Made by a program: the position numbers and the translations under genes
In this document: one piece after another, positions 20,217-33,344 of the stretch
Numbering within the stretch: position 1 is the first letter of the stretch
Layout: the number at the start of each line of letters is the position of its first letter
Notes under the pieces: model-generated
What the model was told of the DNA's origin: nothing
Database searches by the model: none
What the model saw: only the letters and a program-made list of their open reading frames with translations
Assembly (NCBI RefSeq): GCF_000196735.1
Contig: NC_014551.1
Span: forward strand, 3,281,001 to 3,345,000
Source: Bacillus amyloliquefaciens DSM 7 = ATCC 23350
GTDB taxonomy: Bacteria > Bacillota > Bacilli > Bacillales > Bacillaceae
Length of the DNA stretch: 64,000 nucleotides
Reading direction: 5' to 3'

Positions 20217-21379
20217 GATCCAACCTCCTGGCTGATAGTCAAAACTTCTTTTATAGACTTAACAATATAGCTGCAATCCTCATCTGATAACTGGCTGTAA
20301 AGAGGCAGTGATACGATCTCCCGGAAAACACGTTCAGTTACCGGAAGCTCAGCAGGAAAATGTTTTTTATAGTAAGGATGCATATGCACGGGAATAAAGT
20401 GCACGCTCAGCCCGATTTGTTTTTCTTTCATTTTCTCAATAAACAGATCTCTGTCCATGCCGCCGTTTTCTCGAATCCGTAAAATAAATAAATGCCATGA
20501 GTGCGTTATGCCGTTTGGAATGTCAGAAAGCGGAAGCGCTGCTTTGTCAGCTTGGCCTGACAGTTCACGGACATAAAATTGAGCGATCTGTTCCCGTTTT
20601 TCTTGAATTTCATTTGCGCGTTTCAATTGAACCAGACCGAGTGCGGCCTGAATATCCGTCATATTATATTTAAAACCCGGCAGTAAAACGTCGTATCTCC
20701 AGCTGCCTTTTTCACCGTACCGGTTCCAGGCATTTTTTGTGATGCCGTGCCAGCCGTACAGCCTCGCTCTTTCTGCGGCCTGTTCGTCTTTCATGACGAG
20801 GGCTCCGCCTTCCCCCGTCGTAATATTTTTGGTAGCGTAAAAGCTGAAGCACACCGCATCGCCGTGGGTGCCGATCATACTTCCGTTATATTTTGTACCG
20901 AGCGCATGAGCGGCGTCTTCAATCAGGTATAATCCGTGTTCTTTACAAATGGACTGCAAGTTTTCCAGATCAGCCGGATAGCCGGCAAAATGAACCGCAA
21001 TTACCGCTTTTGTGCGCGGCGTTATTTTCTTCCTGACATCTTCAGGATCTGCACACAGACTTTTCTCGCATATATCCGCAAACACAGGAACGGCTCCGGC
21101 GTGCAGGATGACATTGACACTGGAACAGAACGTGAAGCTCGGCACGATGACTTCATCGCCTTCTCCCACACCGAGCGCCAATAAAGCCATGTGTAATGCA
21201 GCGGTTCCTGAATTACAGCTGATGACGTGTTCGGCTCCTATACATTCTCCCAGCTTTTTTTCAAAATCTATTACCTTCGGGCCTTTCGAAATCCATCCCG
21301 ATTGAATTGTTTCGGTGACGCTTGCGATTTCTTCGCTTGTCATATCAGGTCTGTGAAAAGAGATAAATCGATTACTAAT
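20213..21379 (-). CDS. DegT/DnrJ/EryC1-family sugar aminotransferase, probable ATT start
   Basis: Classical PLP sugar aminotransferase of about 388 residues: NSGTAALHMALLALGVG, DEVIVPSFTFCSS, LIEDAAHALGTKYNG and SFYATKNITTGEGGAL with the Schiff-base Lys. It is close to the PseC/ArnB/Pgl-type enzymes that aminate C4 of 4-keto-sugar nucleotides. The first ATG is at 21343 but has no RBS. In the same frame, twelve codons upstream, the residues SFHRPD-MTSEEI give the family's conserved N-terminus, and AGGAG lies nine bases before an ATT at 21379. Translation therefore probably starts at ATT, or a small sequence error hides the start. Second gene of the operon, 12 bases after the dehydrogenase. Confidence 0.8.
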   Translation of the reverse strand: MSNRFISFHRPDMTSEEIASVTETIQSGWISKGPKVIDFEKKLGECIGAEHVISCNSGTAALHMALLALGVGEGDEVIVPSFTFCSSVNVILHAGAVPVFADICEKSLCADPEDVRKKITPRTKAVIAVHFAGYPADLENLQSICKEHGLYLIEDAAHALGTKYNGSMIGTHGDAVCFSFYATKNITTGEGGALVMKDEQAAERARLYGWHGITKNAWNRYGEKGSWRYDVLLPGFKYNMTDIQAALGLVQLKRANEIQEKREQIAQFYVRELSGQADKAALPLSDIPNGITHSWHLFILRIRENGGMDRDLFIEKMKEKQIGLSVHFIPVHMHPYYKKHFPAELPVTERVFREIVSLPLYSQLSDEDCSYIVKSIKEVLTISQEVGS

Positions 21380-21391
21380 GACCGTTCACTC

Positions 21392-22726
21392 CTATAAAGT
21401 GACAACTCTGCAATTGTCGGCTGATTTTTCCCTGCATACATTTCTTGTGTCAAAGATAATCGGTGAGGCATCCTTCAAAATACTGTAGTCAATCACATCG
21501 TGGTCTGTATGAATGATGATGACGTCGTATTGATTGATTTGTTCTTTTGTGAAAGGGACAGATTGTTTGCGGCTTCCGTCATTCAAGCTGATCTTGCTGA
21601 TAAACGGATCATGATAATCAATCGTGCATCCCTTGCCCATCAATTCTTCCATTATCGTAAACACTGAGGATTCACGCGGATCATTTGTATTTTTTTTATA
21701 GGCGGCTCCTATTATTAAAATGCTGCATTTGTCTTTGCCCGCCAGTTTCAGGGCATAGTCAGAGACAGAAATCGGCATGTTAGAATTGATTTCGTCTGCC
21801 AGATCAATTAATTTTGTCTGCAGCCCTTTTTCATTCGCAATCCATTTGAAGTAAAAAGGATCAATCGGGATACAATGGCCTCCGACCCCGGGGCCCGGGA
21901 TAAATTTTTGAAAGCCGAACGGCTTCGTGTCCGCCGCGCAGATGACTTCCCATATATCAATGTCGAGTTCACGGCAATTAAGCGCCATTTCATTGATGAG
22001 AGCTATATTGACATAACGATAGGTATTCTCTAGGAGTTTAGCTGTTTCAGCTACTTCGGGTGAGGTGACCGGGTGAATGCTGGTAACGATGGTGCTGTAA
22101 AACGCTGAGGCGAGTTCTGTGCAAGTCTGTGTAATCCCGCCGACTACTTTAGGAATATCTGATACTTCATATTGACTGTTGCCCGGATCGATTCTTTCCG
22201 GTGAATAAGCCGTAAAAAAGTCTGTTCCTATTTCCATGCGGCGGCTTGATGCCATTCTTTCGGCAATCTTTTTTTTCGTTGTTCCAGGGTAGGTGGTGCT
22301 TTCTAAAATTAAAAGCTGATGCTGTCGTCCATAAGCGATCATGCTGTCAACTGCACTGTCGATGTAGGATAAATCGGGGATCTTGTCTTTTTTGTCCAGG
22401 GGTGTCGGCACACATATCACAATGATGTCACATTTTTGGATAAGCGACATGTCGGCACTGACTTGAAATCGTTTTGTTTGTAAAGCAGAGTTCAGTCTGT
22501 CGTCCTCTATATCTTGAATATGGCTGCTTCCGGCGGCTAACAAGGAAACCTTTTCACTGTTTTTGTCGAATCCGATAACATTGTATCCTTTATCAACACA
22601 TTCCAGTGCAAGAGGAAATCCCACATATCCCATGCCTAACACGCCTACAATCGCCTGCTTCGTTTCAATCAGATGTAACAGCCGTTTTTGACCAAGGTTG
22701 CTGGCTTCTTTTGTGACAGTATTCAT
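21392..22726 (-). CDS. UDP-sugar (UDP-GlcNAc/ManNAc type) 6-dehydrogenase
   Basis: Nucleotide-sugar dehydrogenase of 444 residues. The NAD-binding GMGYVGFPLA lies near 31-40, the middle-domain lysine region is ETAKLLENTYRYVNIAL, and the catalytic cysteine is in GVGGHCIPIDPFY (about 265-277). The C-terminal domain has GAAYKKNTNDPRESSVF. HCIPIDPFY is typical of WbpA/WecC-like enzymes that oxidise UDP-GlcNAc or UDP-ManNAc to the uronic acid, rather than of TuaD-like UDP-glucose dehydrogenases. The start ATG at 22726 has AGGGGG upstream. It is the first gene of the operon and supplies its starting substrate. Confidence 0.85.
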   Translation of the reverse strand: MNTVTKEASNLGQKRLLHLIETKQAIVGVLGMGYVGFPLALECVDKGYNVIGFDKNSEKVSLLAAGSSHIQDIEDDRLNSALQTKRFQVSADMSLIQKCDIIVICVPTPLDKKDKIPDLSYIDSAVDSMIAYGRQHQLLILESTTYPGTTKKKIAERMASSRRMEIGTDFFTAYSPERIDPGNSQYEVSDIPKVVGGITQTCTELASAFYSTIVTSIHPVTSPEVAETAKLLENTYRYVNIALINEMALNCRELDIDIWEVICAADTKPFGFQKFIPGPGVGGHCIPIDPFYFKWIANEKGLQTKLIDLADEINSNMPISVSDYALKLAGKDKCSILIIGAAYKKNTNDPRESSVFTIMEELMGKGCTIDYHDPFISKISLNDGSRKQSVPFTKEQINQYDVIIIHTDHDVIDYSILKDASPIIFDTRNVCREKSADNCRVVTL

Positions 22727-22971
22727 TTTTCGCCCCCTAATAGATAGAAAAGAGTATTATTTTTTACAATTTAATACAAATATCGATCGATATCGCAATT
22801 ATAACAAAAGTTAAAATTTGTTGAATGGGTTTTACATCCTTTTATAAATTAAGTATTATATATTTATTTTTCCTTTATTCATAAAATAAAATCCTATTAA
22901 ATGGTACATATTTGGTAACAAGTGAGAAAATCTCCCCTAATTGAGAGAATATACAGAAAACAATATAAAAA
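22727..22971 (-). promoter_or_regulatory. Promoter region of the nine-gene operon with a 14-bp palindrome
   Basis: About 245 bases, markedly AT-rich, with no ORF that I can support. 22780-22793 reads ATATCGATCGATAT, a perfect 14-bp palindrome. Next to it on the minus strand is TTGTAT, 17 bases, TACTCT, a possible sigma-A promoter whose -35 would abut the palindrome. The rest (22800-22940) is a run of A/T tracts. Regulator unknown. Confidence 0.5.
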
Positions 22972-22993
22972 AACAGGCCGCAGCCTGTTTTTT
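22972..22993 (-). terminator. Terminator of the M28 peptidase gene
   Basis: AAACAGGC-tgc-GGCCTGTTTTTTT type hairpin on the minus strand immediately after the stop codon. It also insulates the sugar operon. Confidence 0.82.
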
Positions 22994-24273
22994 TATTCTT
23001 TCACAGCCTCAGTTACAGCTCCGGTAACGAGTGCTCCCGCTTTCTCTAATCGTTCTTTGCTGATATGTTTCATATTATCATTCTCGGTGTGATACCAGGG
23101 CCCCGGCTCATGTGTATCGGGGCTGAGCCAAATCCAGTTAGCCGACGGAATTCCCGCTTCATAAAAAGAGACGTGGTCTGAGTAACCGAGCTGAATCAGG
23201 CTTGGCTTGACCAGCCGGGATTGTTCAGCGGCTTTTTCAGCATACCGGACACTCGGATTTTCCCTGCCGTCAGGAGTGGTGACACACATTTGGCTCGCTT
23301 CTTTCCAGTCAGTCGCAATCATATCGGCATTAAAATTGGCCTGGCTGTGCTTTCTTTCATCTTTCGTAAGTGTACTGACGTAATAAGATGAACCCGCAGA
23401 CCATAATTCTTCTGCACCGAACAGGATAAAGCGGATTTCTTTATCTTTCGGTATGTGTGTAAACTGCTTGCTTATTTCCAGAACGGCAGATGTGCCTGAG
23501 GCGTTATCGTCCGCTCCGGGCGCTCCTTTTACGCTGTCATAATGCGCTGTGACATAAATAATATCAGCATCAGAAGGGTTGGCCTGTGCCGCTTTGCGAG
23601 TTCCTATGATATTTTGTGAGGTACGGTTTTTATAATTCTTAAATTGAATGACTGCCTGCTTTTCCCGCAGCAATGCTTCACCGTCTTCTTTTTTCATACC
23701 GGCCGCCGGTATTGTTATTCCTTTCCCGCTATGCGGGCGGACAGCAAGCGGTTTTGTTGCCTGATTATAAATAATAACTGCATTGGCTCCCGCTTGTTCG
23801 GCATGTTTTATCTTTTGCGAAATGGGGATCTTCCCCTCACGGATTACTGCAATCTTTCCTTTTGCTCCCGTTACGTCATCGCGTAATCCGAGGCCGCCGT
23901 CAAAGATCGCGCCCTCTATTCTCAGCTCTTTTTCAACAGCAGATTGATCAGCGGAGCGAAGCGGGAATTCATGCTCTCCTGCTGTGACTGAACCTGAAAA
24001 ATACTTTTTCAATTGAAATGTCTGTACTTGGACAGCGGCGCCTTGAGCCCTCAGGCGATTCGATATGTATTCAGCCGCTTCCTTTTCTTTCGCAGTTCCC
24101 GTTTCCCTCGGCCCGATGGTTTCACTCAGAGCATGCATGGTGTCCAATGCCTCGTCAGTATCAAAAACCGGCGCCTTCACTGTTGAATGAGCATGGGTTT
24201 CGGACAGCGGTCCGGCAGACGCGCCCCATATAACACTTGCTGCCACCGCAGCTGATATAAATGAAAATTTCAT
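22993..24273 (-). CDS. Secreted M28-family zinc aminopeptidase
   Basis: Protein of 426 residues with a Sec signal peptide (MKFSFISAAVAASVIWGASA, cleavage after ASA or THA). A PA domain (about 115-215; IRIEGAIFDGG... AVIIYNQATK) is inserted before the catalytic domain. The M28 zinc ligands are visible: His in TAHYDSV, Asp in GADDNASG, Glu-Glu in GAEELWSAG, Asp in NADMIAT and His in YSDHVSF. It resembles YwaD-like double-zinc aminopeptidases. The start at 24273 follows AGGAGGGATTTTG; the longer ORF upstream is low-complexity hydrophobic and lacks an RBS. Monocistronic, with its own terminator. Confidence 0.85.
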   Translation of the reverse strand: MKFSFISAAVAASVIWGASAGPLSETHAHSTVKAPVFDTDEALDTMHALSETIGPRETGTAKEKEAAEYISNRLRAQGAAVQVQTFQLKKYFSGSVTAGEHEFPLRSADQSAVEKELRIEGAIFDGGLGLRDDVTGAKGKIAVIREGKIPISQKIKHAEQAGANAVIIYNQATKPLAVRPHSGKGITIPAAGMKKEDGEALLREKQAVIQFKNYKNRTSQNIIGTRKAAQANPSDADIIYVTAHYDSVKGAPGADDNASGTSAVLEISKQFTHIPKDKEIRFILFGAEELWSAGSSYYVSTLTKDERKHSQANFNADMIATDWKEASQMCVTTPDGRENPSVRYAEKAAEQSRLVKPSLIQLGYSDHVSFYEAGIPSANWIWLSPDTHEPGPWYHTENDNMKHISKERLEKAGALVTGAVTEAVKE

Positions 24274-24399
24274 CAAAATCCCTCCTCTTATTACACCTCT
24301 TCCTTTCGATTGATGGACAATGATTCCTTTAAAAAGGAAAAAAATGAATATTATTAACCAAATGAAAATGATGAAAAAGGAGGGAAAAGTCCGAAGGCA

Positions 24400-24431
24400 T
24401 AAAAAAAGCCGGGAGAATATCTCCCGGCATT
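24400..24431 (-). terminator. Terminator of the glycolytic operon after eno
   Basis: GCCGGGAGA-tatt-CTCCCGGCTTTTTTT on the minus strand, six bases after the eno stop codon. Confidence 0.88.
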
Positions 24432-24437
24432 CTTTCA

Positions 24438-25751
<1,314 letters not shown>

Positions 25752-25757
25752 TTACGC

Positions 25758-29257
<3,500 letters not shown>

Positions 29258-29578
29258 GCCTTAGGAGATCCTCCTTCAAAATGGTTTGCATAGCACGAAA
29301 AACGTGAAACGTGAAACCGCCTCATGATGCTTCCGCCGCGGGGCAGATTGCAGCTTCTCGGCACGGGGCAGATCGTCTTCTGAGCCAGGGCAGGCGGCCC
29401 CGAAAACGAAAGTGCCGCGGAAACTGCAAAACGCGGACGTTCTGCAGCAATCCGGCGCTTTCTGAAAGCCGGTCCTCATGGAAAAAGGGAAAGGGAGTCC
29501 GTCCCCTTCCCTTGTCCGCTTTCATTATAGCGTTTCTGTCCGAAAGAACCAAGTCCGGCCCTTTCCGGGAGCTATGAA
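29258..29578 (-). promoter_or_regulatory. gapA-pgk intergenic region
   Basis: A 321-base gap. It contains the gapA terminator at its gapA side and the pgk RBS at the other. The middle (about 29310-29470) is unusually GC-rich, with two copies of GGGGCAGAT (29340-29348 and 29366-29374), and 29293-29305 contains CACG-aaaaa-CGTG. The pgk promoter is expected here but I cannot fix it from consensus. Two ORFs of 76-88 codons cover the GC-rich part on opposite strands; neither has an RBS, and both run through the terminator, so I do not call them. Confidence 0.5.
29478..29515 (-). terminator. Probable gapA terminator
   Basis: On the minus strand AAGGGAAGGGGA-cggac-TCCCTTTCCCTTTTTC forms an imperfect but strong hairpin followed by Ts, about 65 bases after the gapA stop codon. 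Confidence 0.65.
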
Positions 29579-30586
29579 TTAAAGACCTTGTTTTGCGATG
29601 TAAGCTGCAAGGTCAACAACGCGGTTAGAATAGCCGCTTTCGTTATCGTACCAAGAGATTACTTTTACCATGCTGCCTTCCATAACCATTGTAGAAAGAG
29701 CATCGATTGTAGAAGAGTTAGCATTGCCGTTGTAGTCTCCGGATACTAATGGCTCTTCGCTGTAGCCAAGGATTCCTTTAAGGTCGCCTTCAGCCGCTTC
29801 TTTAAGAGCTGCGTTTACGTCTTCAGCCGTTACGTCTTTGTTCAGTTCAGCAACTAAGTCAACAAGAGAAACGTTTGGAGTCGGCACACGCATAGCTCCG
29901 CCGTTCAGTTTGCCTTTCAGTTCAGGAAGAACGAGGGAAACTGCTTTAGCAGCACCAGTTGATGTAGGAATGATGTTTTCAGCTGCTGCACGCGCACGAC
30001 GGTAGTCTTTGTGCGGAAGATCAAGAATTTGCTGATCGTTTGTGTAAGAGTGAACAGTTGTCATCATACCGCGTTTGATGCCGAATTTGTCGTTAAGTAC
30101 TTTTGCAAACGGCGCAAGGCAGTTTGTTGTGCAAGATGCGTTAGAGATAACATGGTGGTTAGCCGCATCGTATTTGTCTTCGTTAACACCCATAACGATT
30201 GTGATATCTTCTTCGTTAGCAGGTGCAGAGATGATAACTTTTTTCGCGCCAGCTTCTAAATGTTTCGCAGCGTCTGCGCGTTTTGTGAAGAAACCAGTAG
30301 ATTCAACTACGATTTCAACGCCTTGTTTGCCCCAGCTGAGTTTCGCAGGATCGCGCTCAGCAGAAACTTCGATTGTTTTGCCGTTAACAACAAGGTTGCT
30401 GCCGTCAACTTTAACTTCTGCGTCTAATTTTCCGTGTACGGAATCATATTGTAAAAGATGAGCAAGCATGTTAGCGTCTGTTAAATCGTTAACCGCTACT
30501 ACCTCAACTTCAGGATTGTTTAATGCTGCGCGGAATACGTTACGTCCAATACGACCAAAACCGTTAATACCGACTTTTACTGCCAT
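29579..30586 (-). CDS. gapA: Glyceraldehyde-3-phosphate dehydrogenase (glycolytic, NAD-dependent)
   Basis: Protein of 335 residues. NAD-binding [17 protein letters not shown] is at the N-terminus, the catalytic Cys lies in [12 protein letters not shown] (near 150), and the partner His in [10 protein letters not shown]. Being next to cggR identifies it as the glycolytic GapA and not the gluconeogenic GapB. The start ATG at 30586 follows AAAGGAGGAAACAATC. In B. subtilis the cggR-gapA mRNA is cleaved at the end of cggR, so gapA is made in large excess over its repressor; the hairpin at 30628-30643 fits this. Confidence 0.98.
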   Translation of the reverse strand: MAVKVGINGFGRIGRNVFRAALNNPEVEVVAVNDLTDANMLAHLLQYDSVHGKLDAEVKVDGSNLVVNGKTIEVSAERDPAKLSWGKQGVEIVVESTGFFTKRADAAKHLEAGAKKVIISAPANEEDITIVMGVNEDKYDAANHHVISNASCTTNCLAPFAKVLNDKFGIKRGMMTTVHSYTNDQQILDLPHKDYRRARAAAENIIPTSTGAAKAVSLVLPELKGKLNGGAMRVPTPNVSLVDLVAELNKDVTAEDVNAALKEAAEGDLKGILGYSEEPLVSGDYNGNANSSTIDALSTMVMEGSMVKVISWYDNESGYSNRVVDLAAYIAKQGL

Positions 30587-30619
30587 GATTGTTTCCTCCT
30601 TTAAATAAGTGAGAGATAT

Positions 30620-31654
30620 TTATATTGAGGGACTTTTATCCCTTAATAACTTCTTTGCGGCTCCTTCGTCCGTGACGAGAACCGTGTTTCGCTGCTTTTT
30701 AAAATAAGCTTCAATTGCTTCTGCTTTTGATGATCCGCCCGCTACTGCGATAATGTCGGGAATGGCGCCGAGATCATCGAGCTGCATTCCGACTGAATGC
30801 ACTTTGTGAACGACTTCTCCGTCCGCATTAAAGTAGTAGCCGAATGCCTCTGTCACCGCATGATTGTCATCTATTTTCTTCAAATCTTCCAAAGGCGTGT
30901 TTCTTCGTTCCGCCATTGTTCTAGCTTCGCCGATTCCGTGAACGAGCATACTCGCTGATTTAATCGTGTGAAGCACCTCTTTTACGGAAGGCTCTTCAAT
31001 AATAGATGAGTAGGCGCCTTGTGACAGCTGTCCGGGAACAAACAAAAGCCGGTAAGTGCCTGAAGCTTTTTCCGCCATATGCGCGCATATGGTGTTCGCC
31101 TGATTTTTGACGTTTTCACCTAAACCGCCTCTTGCAGGCACAAACAGGAGCTCGCGGTTTTTTGAATCCGGCGTCATCATATCGGCGACAGCTTCAATTG
31201 TCGTACCGCCGGTTACAGCGACGATATTTTTGCCTGAAAATCTCTTTTTCATACATGCGACGGCCGCTCTCCCTAATTCTTTTTTGACCCAAGGAGATTG
31301 GTCGCTGTCTCCGGAAACGATAATGGCGTCTTTCAGATTAAGACGTTCCTTTAATGTCTTTTCCAAAAGCGTCAATCCTAAAACATCCTTCATCGTATCT
31401 TCCAGAATCGAAAGCAGTGAATAGCCCTCTTCCGTCAGTGTCATGCCGTTTGTTTTTATATCGATGAGATTCTGTTCTTTCAAAAACTGAACCTCGCTTC
31501 TGAGAACGCGCTCGGTCAATCCGAGACTGGCTGCAAGGCTTCTGCGGCCGATCGGTTCAGTAAGCCTGATATACTGCAAGATTTCAAATCTTTTCTGCAT
31601 CACAAGCAAAAGATCAGGCAATAATTTTTTTTGAGCTTGTATTAACTGGTTCAT
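30620..31654 (-). CDS. cggR: Central glycolytic genes repressor CggR
   Basis: SorC/DeoR-family repressor of 344 residues. The N-terminal HTH is about residues 30-70 (GRRSLAASLGLTERVLRSEVQFL), followed by a sugar-phosphate-binding domain with GGTTIEAVADMM and GGSSKAEAIEA loops. Fructose-1,6-bisphosphate relieves its repression of cggR-gapA-pgk-tpiA-pgm-eno. Its operator is visible 29 bases upstream. It lies 33 bases before gapA and begins the operon. The start at 31654 follows GGAAGGAACGTTTGAGTC. Confidence 0.96.
   Translation of the reverse strand: MNQLIQAQKKLLPDLLLVMQKRFEILQYIRLTEPIGRRSLAASLGLTERVLRSEVQFLKEQNLIDIKTNGMTLTEEGYSLLSILEDTMKDVLGLTLLEKTLKERLNLKDAIIVSGDSDQSPWVKKELGRAAVACMKKRFSGKNIVAVTGGTTIEAVADMMTPDSKNRELLFVPARGGLGENVKNQANTICAHMAEKASGTYRLLFVPGQLSQGAYSSIIEEPSVKEVLHTIKSASMLVHGIGEARTMAERRNTPLEDLKKIDDNHAVTEAFGYYFNADGEVVHKVHSVGMQLDDLGAIPDIIAVAGGSSKAEAIEAYFKKQRNTVLVTDEGAAKKLLRDKSPSI
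30628..30643 (-). promoter_or_regulatory. Hairpin at the cggR 3' end, likely mRNA processing/stabilising element
   Basis: AGGGA-taaaag-TCCCT on the minus strand overlaps the last codons of cggR. In B. subtilis, endonucleolytic cleavage near a stem-loop at this place separates cggR from gapA mRNA and stabilises the latter. No T run follows, so it is not a terminator. Confidence 0.55.
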
Positions 31655-31682
31655 GACTCAAACGTTCCTTCCTATTCATACT

Positions 31683-31719
31683 GGACAGAAAATGTCCCGC
31701 TATGACAAAAAACGTCCCA
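31683..31719 (-). promoter_or_regulatory. CggR operator
   Basis: The minus strand reads GGGAC-N6-TGTC-N4-CGGGAC-N6-TGTCC, the two direct repeats known as the CggR binding site. TATGAT just upstream (about 31720-31725) is a probable -10, so bound CggR would block elongation from the promoter. Confidence 0.88.
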
Positions 31720-31877
31720 TCATAGCCAAAAAAAATTATGTCTGCTTTCTTTAATTATTTTAACAGGCTGACATTGTTAATTCAACTGTTAAAGGTCAAT
31801 TCCTCGACATTCTTCGCAACATTTACCAGTATCTCCTTGATACAGTCATTATATACAGAAACGGAATGAAGGTGACA

Positions 31878-31910
31878 GACAAAAGCCCGCCGGAGCGGGA
31901 TTTTGTCGTA
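31878..31910 (-). terminator. Terminator of araE
   Basis: GACAAAA-tCCCGC-tccg-GCGGG-cTTTTGTC on the minus strand, 9-40 bases after the araE stop codon. Confidence 0.75.
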
Positions 31911-31918
31911 AAACGCTT

Positions 31919-33315
31919 TCATTTTATCCAGAGCTTTTCTATTTCTTCTAATGATTTATTTTTCGTCTCAGGGCAGATCGTCACGACGAACAAGAAACAG
32001 AGAATATTAATGACGGCGAATATCCAGAAGGTGTACGCAAGACCCAGCCCGCTGATCATCATCGGCACAAACTGGCCGATCGCCCAATTCGCCCCCCATA
32101 AGAATATTGTTGCAATACCGGCGAGGCGCGTGCACGGAGGTGATTCGGGAAGATTTCTGAAATCATGATCCACGTAATCGGCCCGACTGAAACGCAGAAA
32201 GCGGCGACGAATCCCAATATAATGACGACTAAAGCCGGACCGCTTGCCAGCTGAAAATAAAAGGATGCCCCGATTAAGATCATGAACAGCGCCATAAAGG
32301 CTGATCCGACCCCCATCAGCTTTTTCCGGCCAACTTTATCGACTAAAAGAACCGCGATAATGGTGAAAATCACTTCGACGACACCGACGATGCATGTCGT
32401 GACAAACCCCGCATTCTGCCCGAAGCCCATCATTTTGAAGATTTCCGGCCCGTAATACGTAATCGCGTTCATGCCGATGACCTGATTGAACAGAGCCAGC
32501 AGAATCCCGATCACAAGCGCTTTTCTCAGCCCCGGTTTAAACAGCTGAGACAACGAACCCATTTTTTCTAATTGTAAAGACGTTTCGATTTGTTTGATTT
32601 CTTCTTTCGCGGTCTGCTCGCCGTTAATGCGCGTCAGCACGGCGAGAGCTTCATTCCTGCGCCCCGCTTTTGCAAGCCAGCGCGGACTTTCCGGCACGAT
32701 AAGCAGCACGATAAAAAAGATGACAGACGGAATCATGCCGTAAGCGAGCATCCACCGCCAGCCGGTGTGCACCCCCCATTCATATGAGCCGGACTGCTGG
32801 ACGGCGAGGTTAATAAAATAAGTGCCGGAGATCCCTAATATCGTAAACAGCTGATACAGTGAGGACAGACTGCCGCGTATGGCCGGAGGAGCGGCTTCGG
32901 TAATATAGGTGACAGAAAGCGAGGAGCCCATTCCGATCTCCAGACCGCCGATGACTCTGGCGATAATTAAGGAAGACACACTTTGAGAAAGCGCAGAGAC
33001 AACCGCTGACACCGCAAACAAAAGGGCCGCTGCCATCAGAACCTTTCTCCGTCCGAAACGGTCACTCAAAAATCCGGAAATACCGACGCCGAAAACACCG
33101 CCGATCATAATGCTTGAAATCACGAGTCCTTCCATAAAAGGACTTAAACGGTACAAGTCTTTCAGAAAACCGATGGCGCCGGAAATAACCGCCGTGTCAT
33201 AACCGTACAAAAGCCCTCCCAGTCCGGCCGCGCATGAGATAAGAATGACAAACCACTTCGAATGCTCCCGAGTGACAGGTACATTTGAGCCAATTGGTGC
33301 CGGGTGATTCTTCAT
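31919..33315 (-). pseudogene. araE: L-arabinose/sugar-proton symporter AraE, frameshifted
   Basis: Sugar porter of the MFS family. Residues 1-397 are in one frame (GLGGLLYGYDTAVISGAIGFL, DRFGRRK, PESPRWLAKAGR, ending PNHLRARA). The remaining 67 residues (AGIATIFLWGANWAIGQFVP to EEIEKLWIK) are in another frame. The junction is at 32123-32124: removing the two bases TC (minus strand) restores GCC-GCC-GGT and gives exactly 464 residues, the length of B. subtilis AraE. As written the protein ends after 418 residues, lacking the last two helices, and should not transport. Everything else, including operators and terminator, is intact, so either a recent mutation or a sequencing error is possible. 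Confidence 0.85.
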
Positions 33316-33344
33316 GAATTTTTACCCTCCCGCGAATAATAGAA

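Noticed and set aside
13666..22726. Capsule or teichuronic acid locus as explanation for the nine-gene operon
   Set aside because: No glycosyltransferase, polymerase, flippase or ligase among the nine genes, so a self-contained polymer pathway is unlikely.
29311..29577. Overlapping 88- and 76-codon frames in the gapA-pgk gap
   Set aside because: On opposite strands, no RBS, low-complexity Arg/Pro/Gly-rich products, and both cross the gapA terminator.
31908..31921. cre-like TGAAAGCGTTTTAC at the end of araE
   Set aside because: It overlaps the last codons and stop region of araE, mismatches two key positions, and is far from any promoter.
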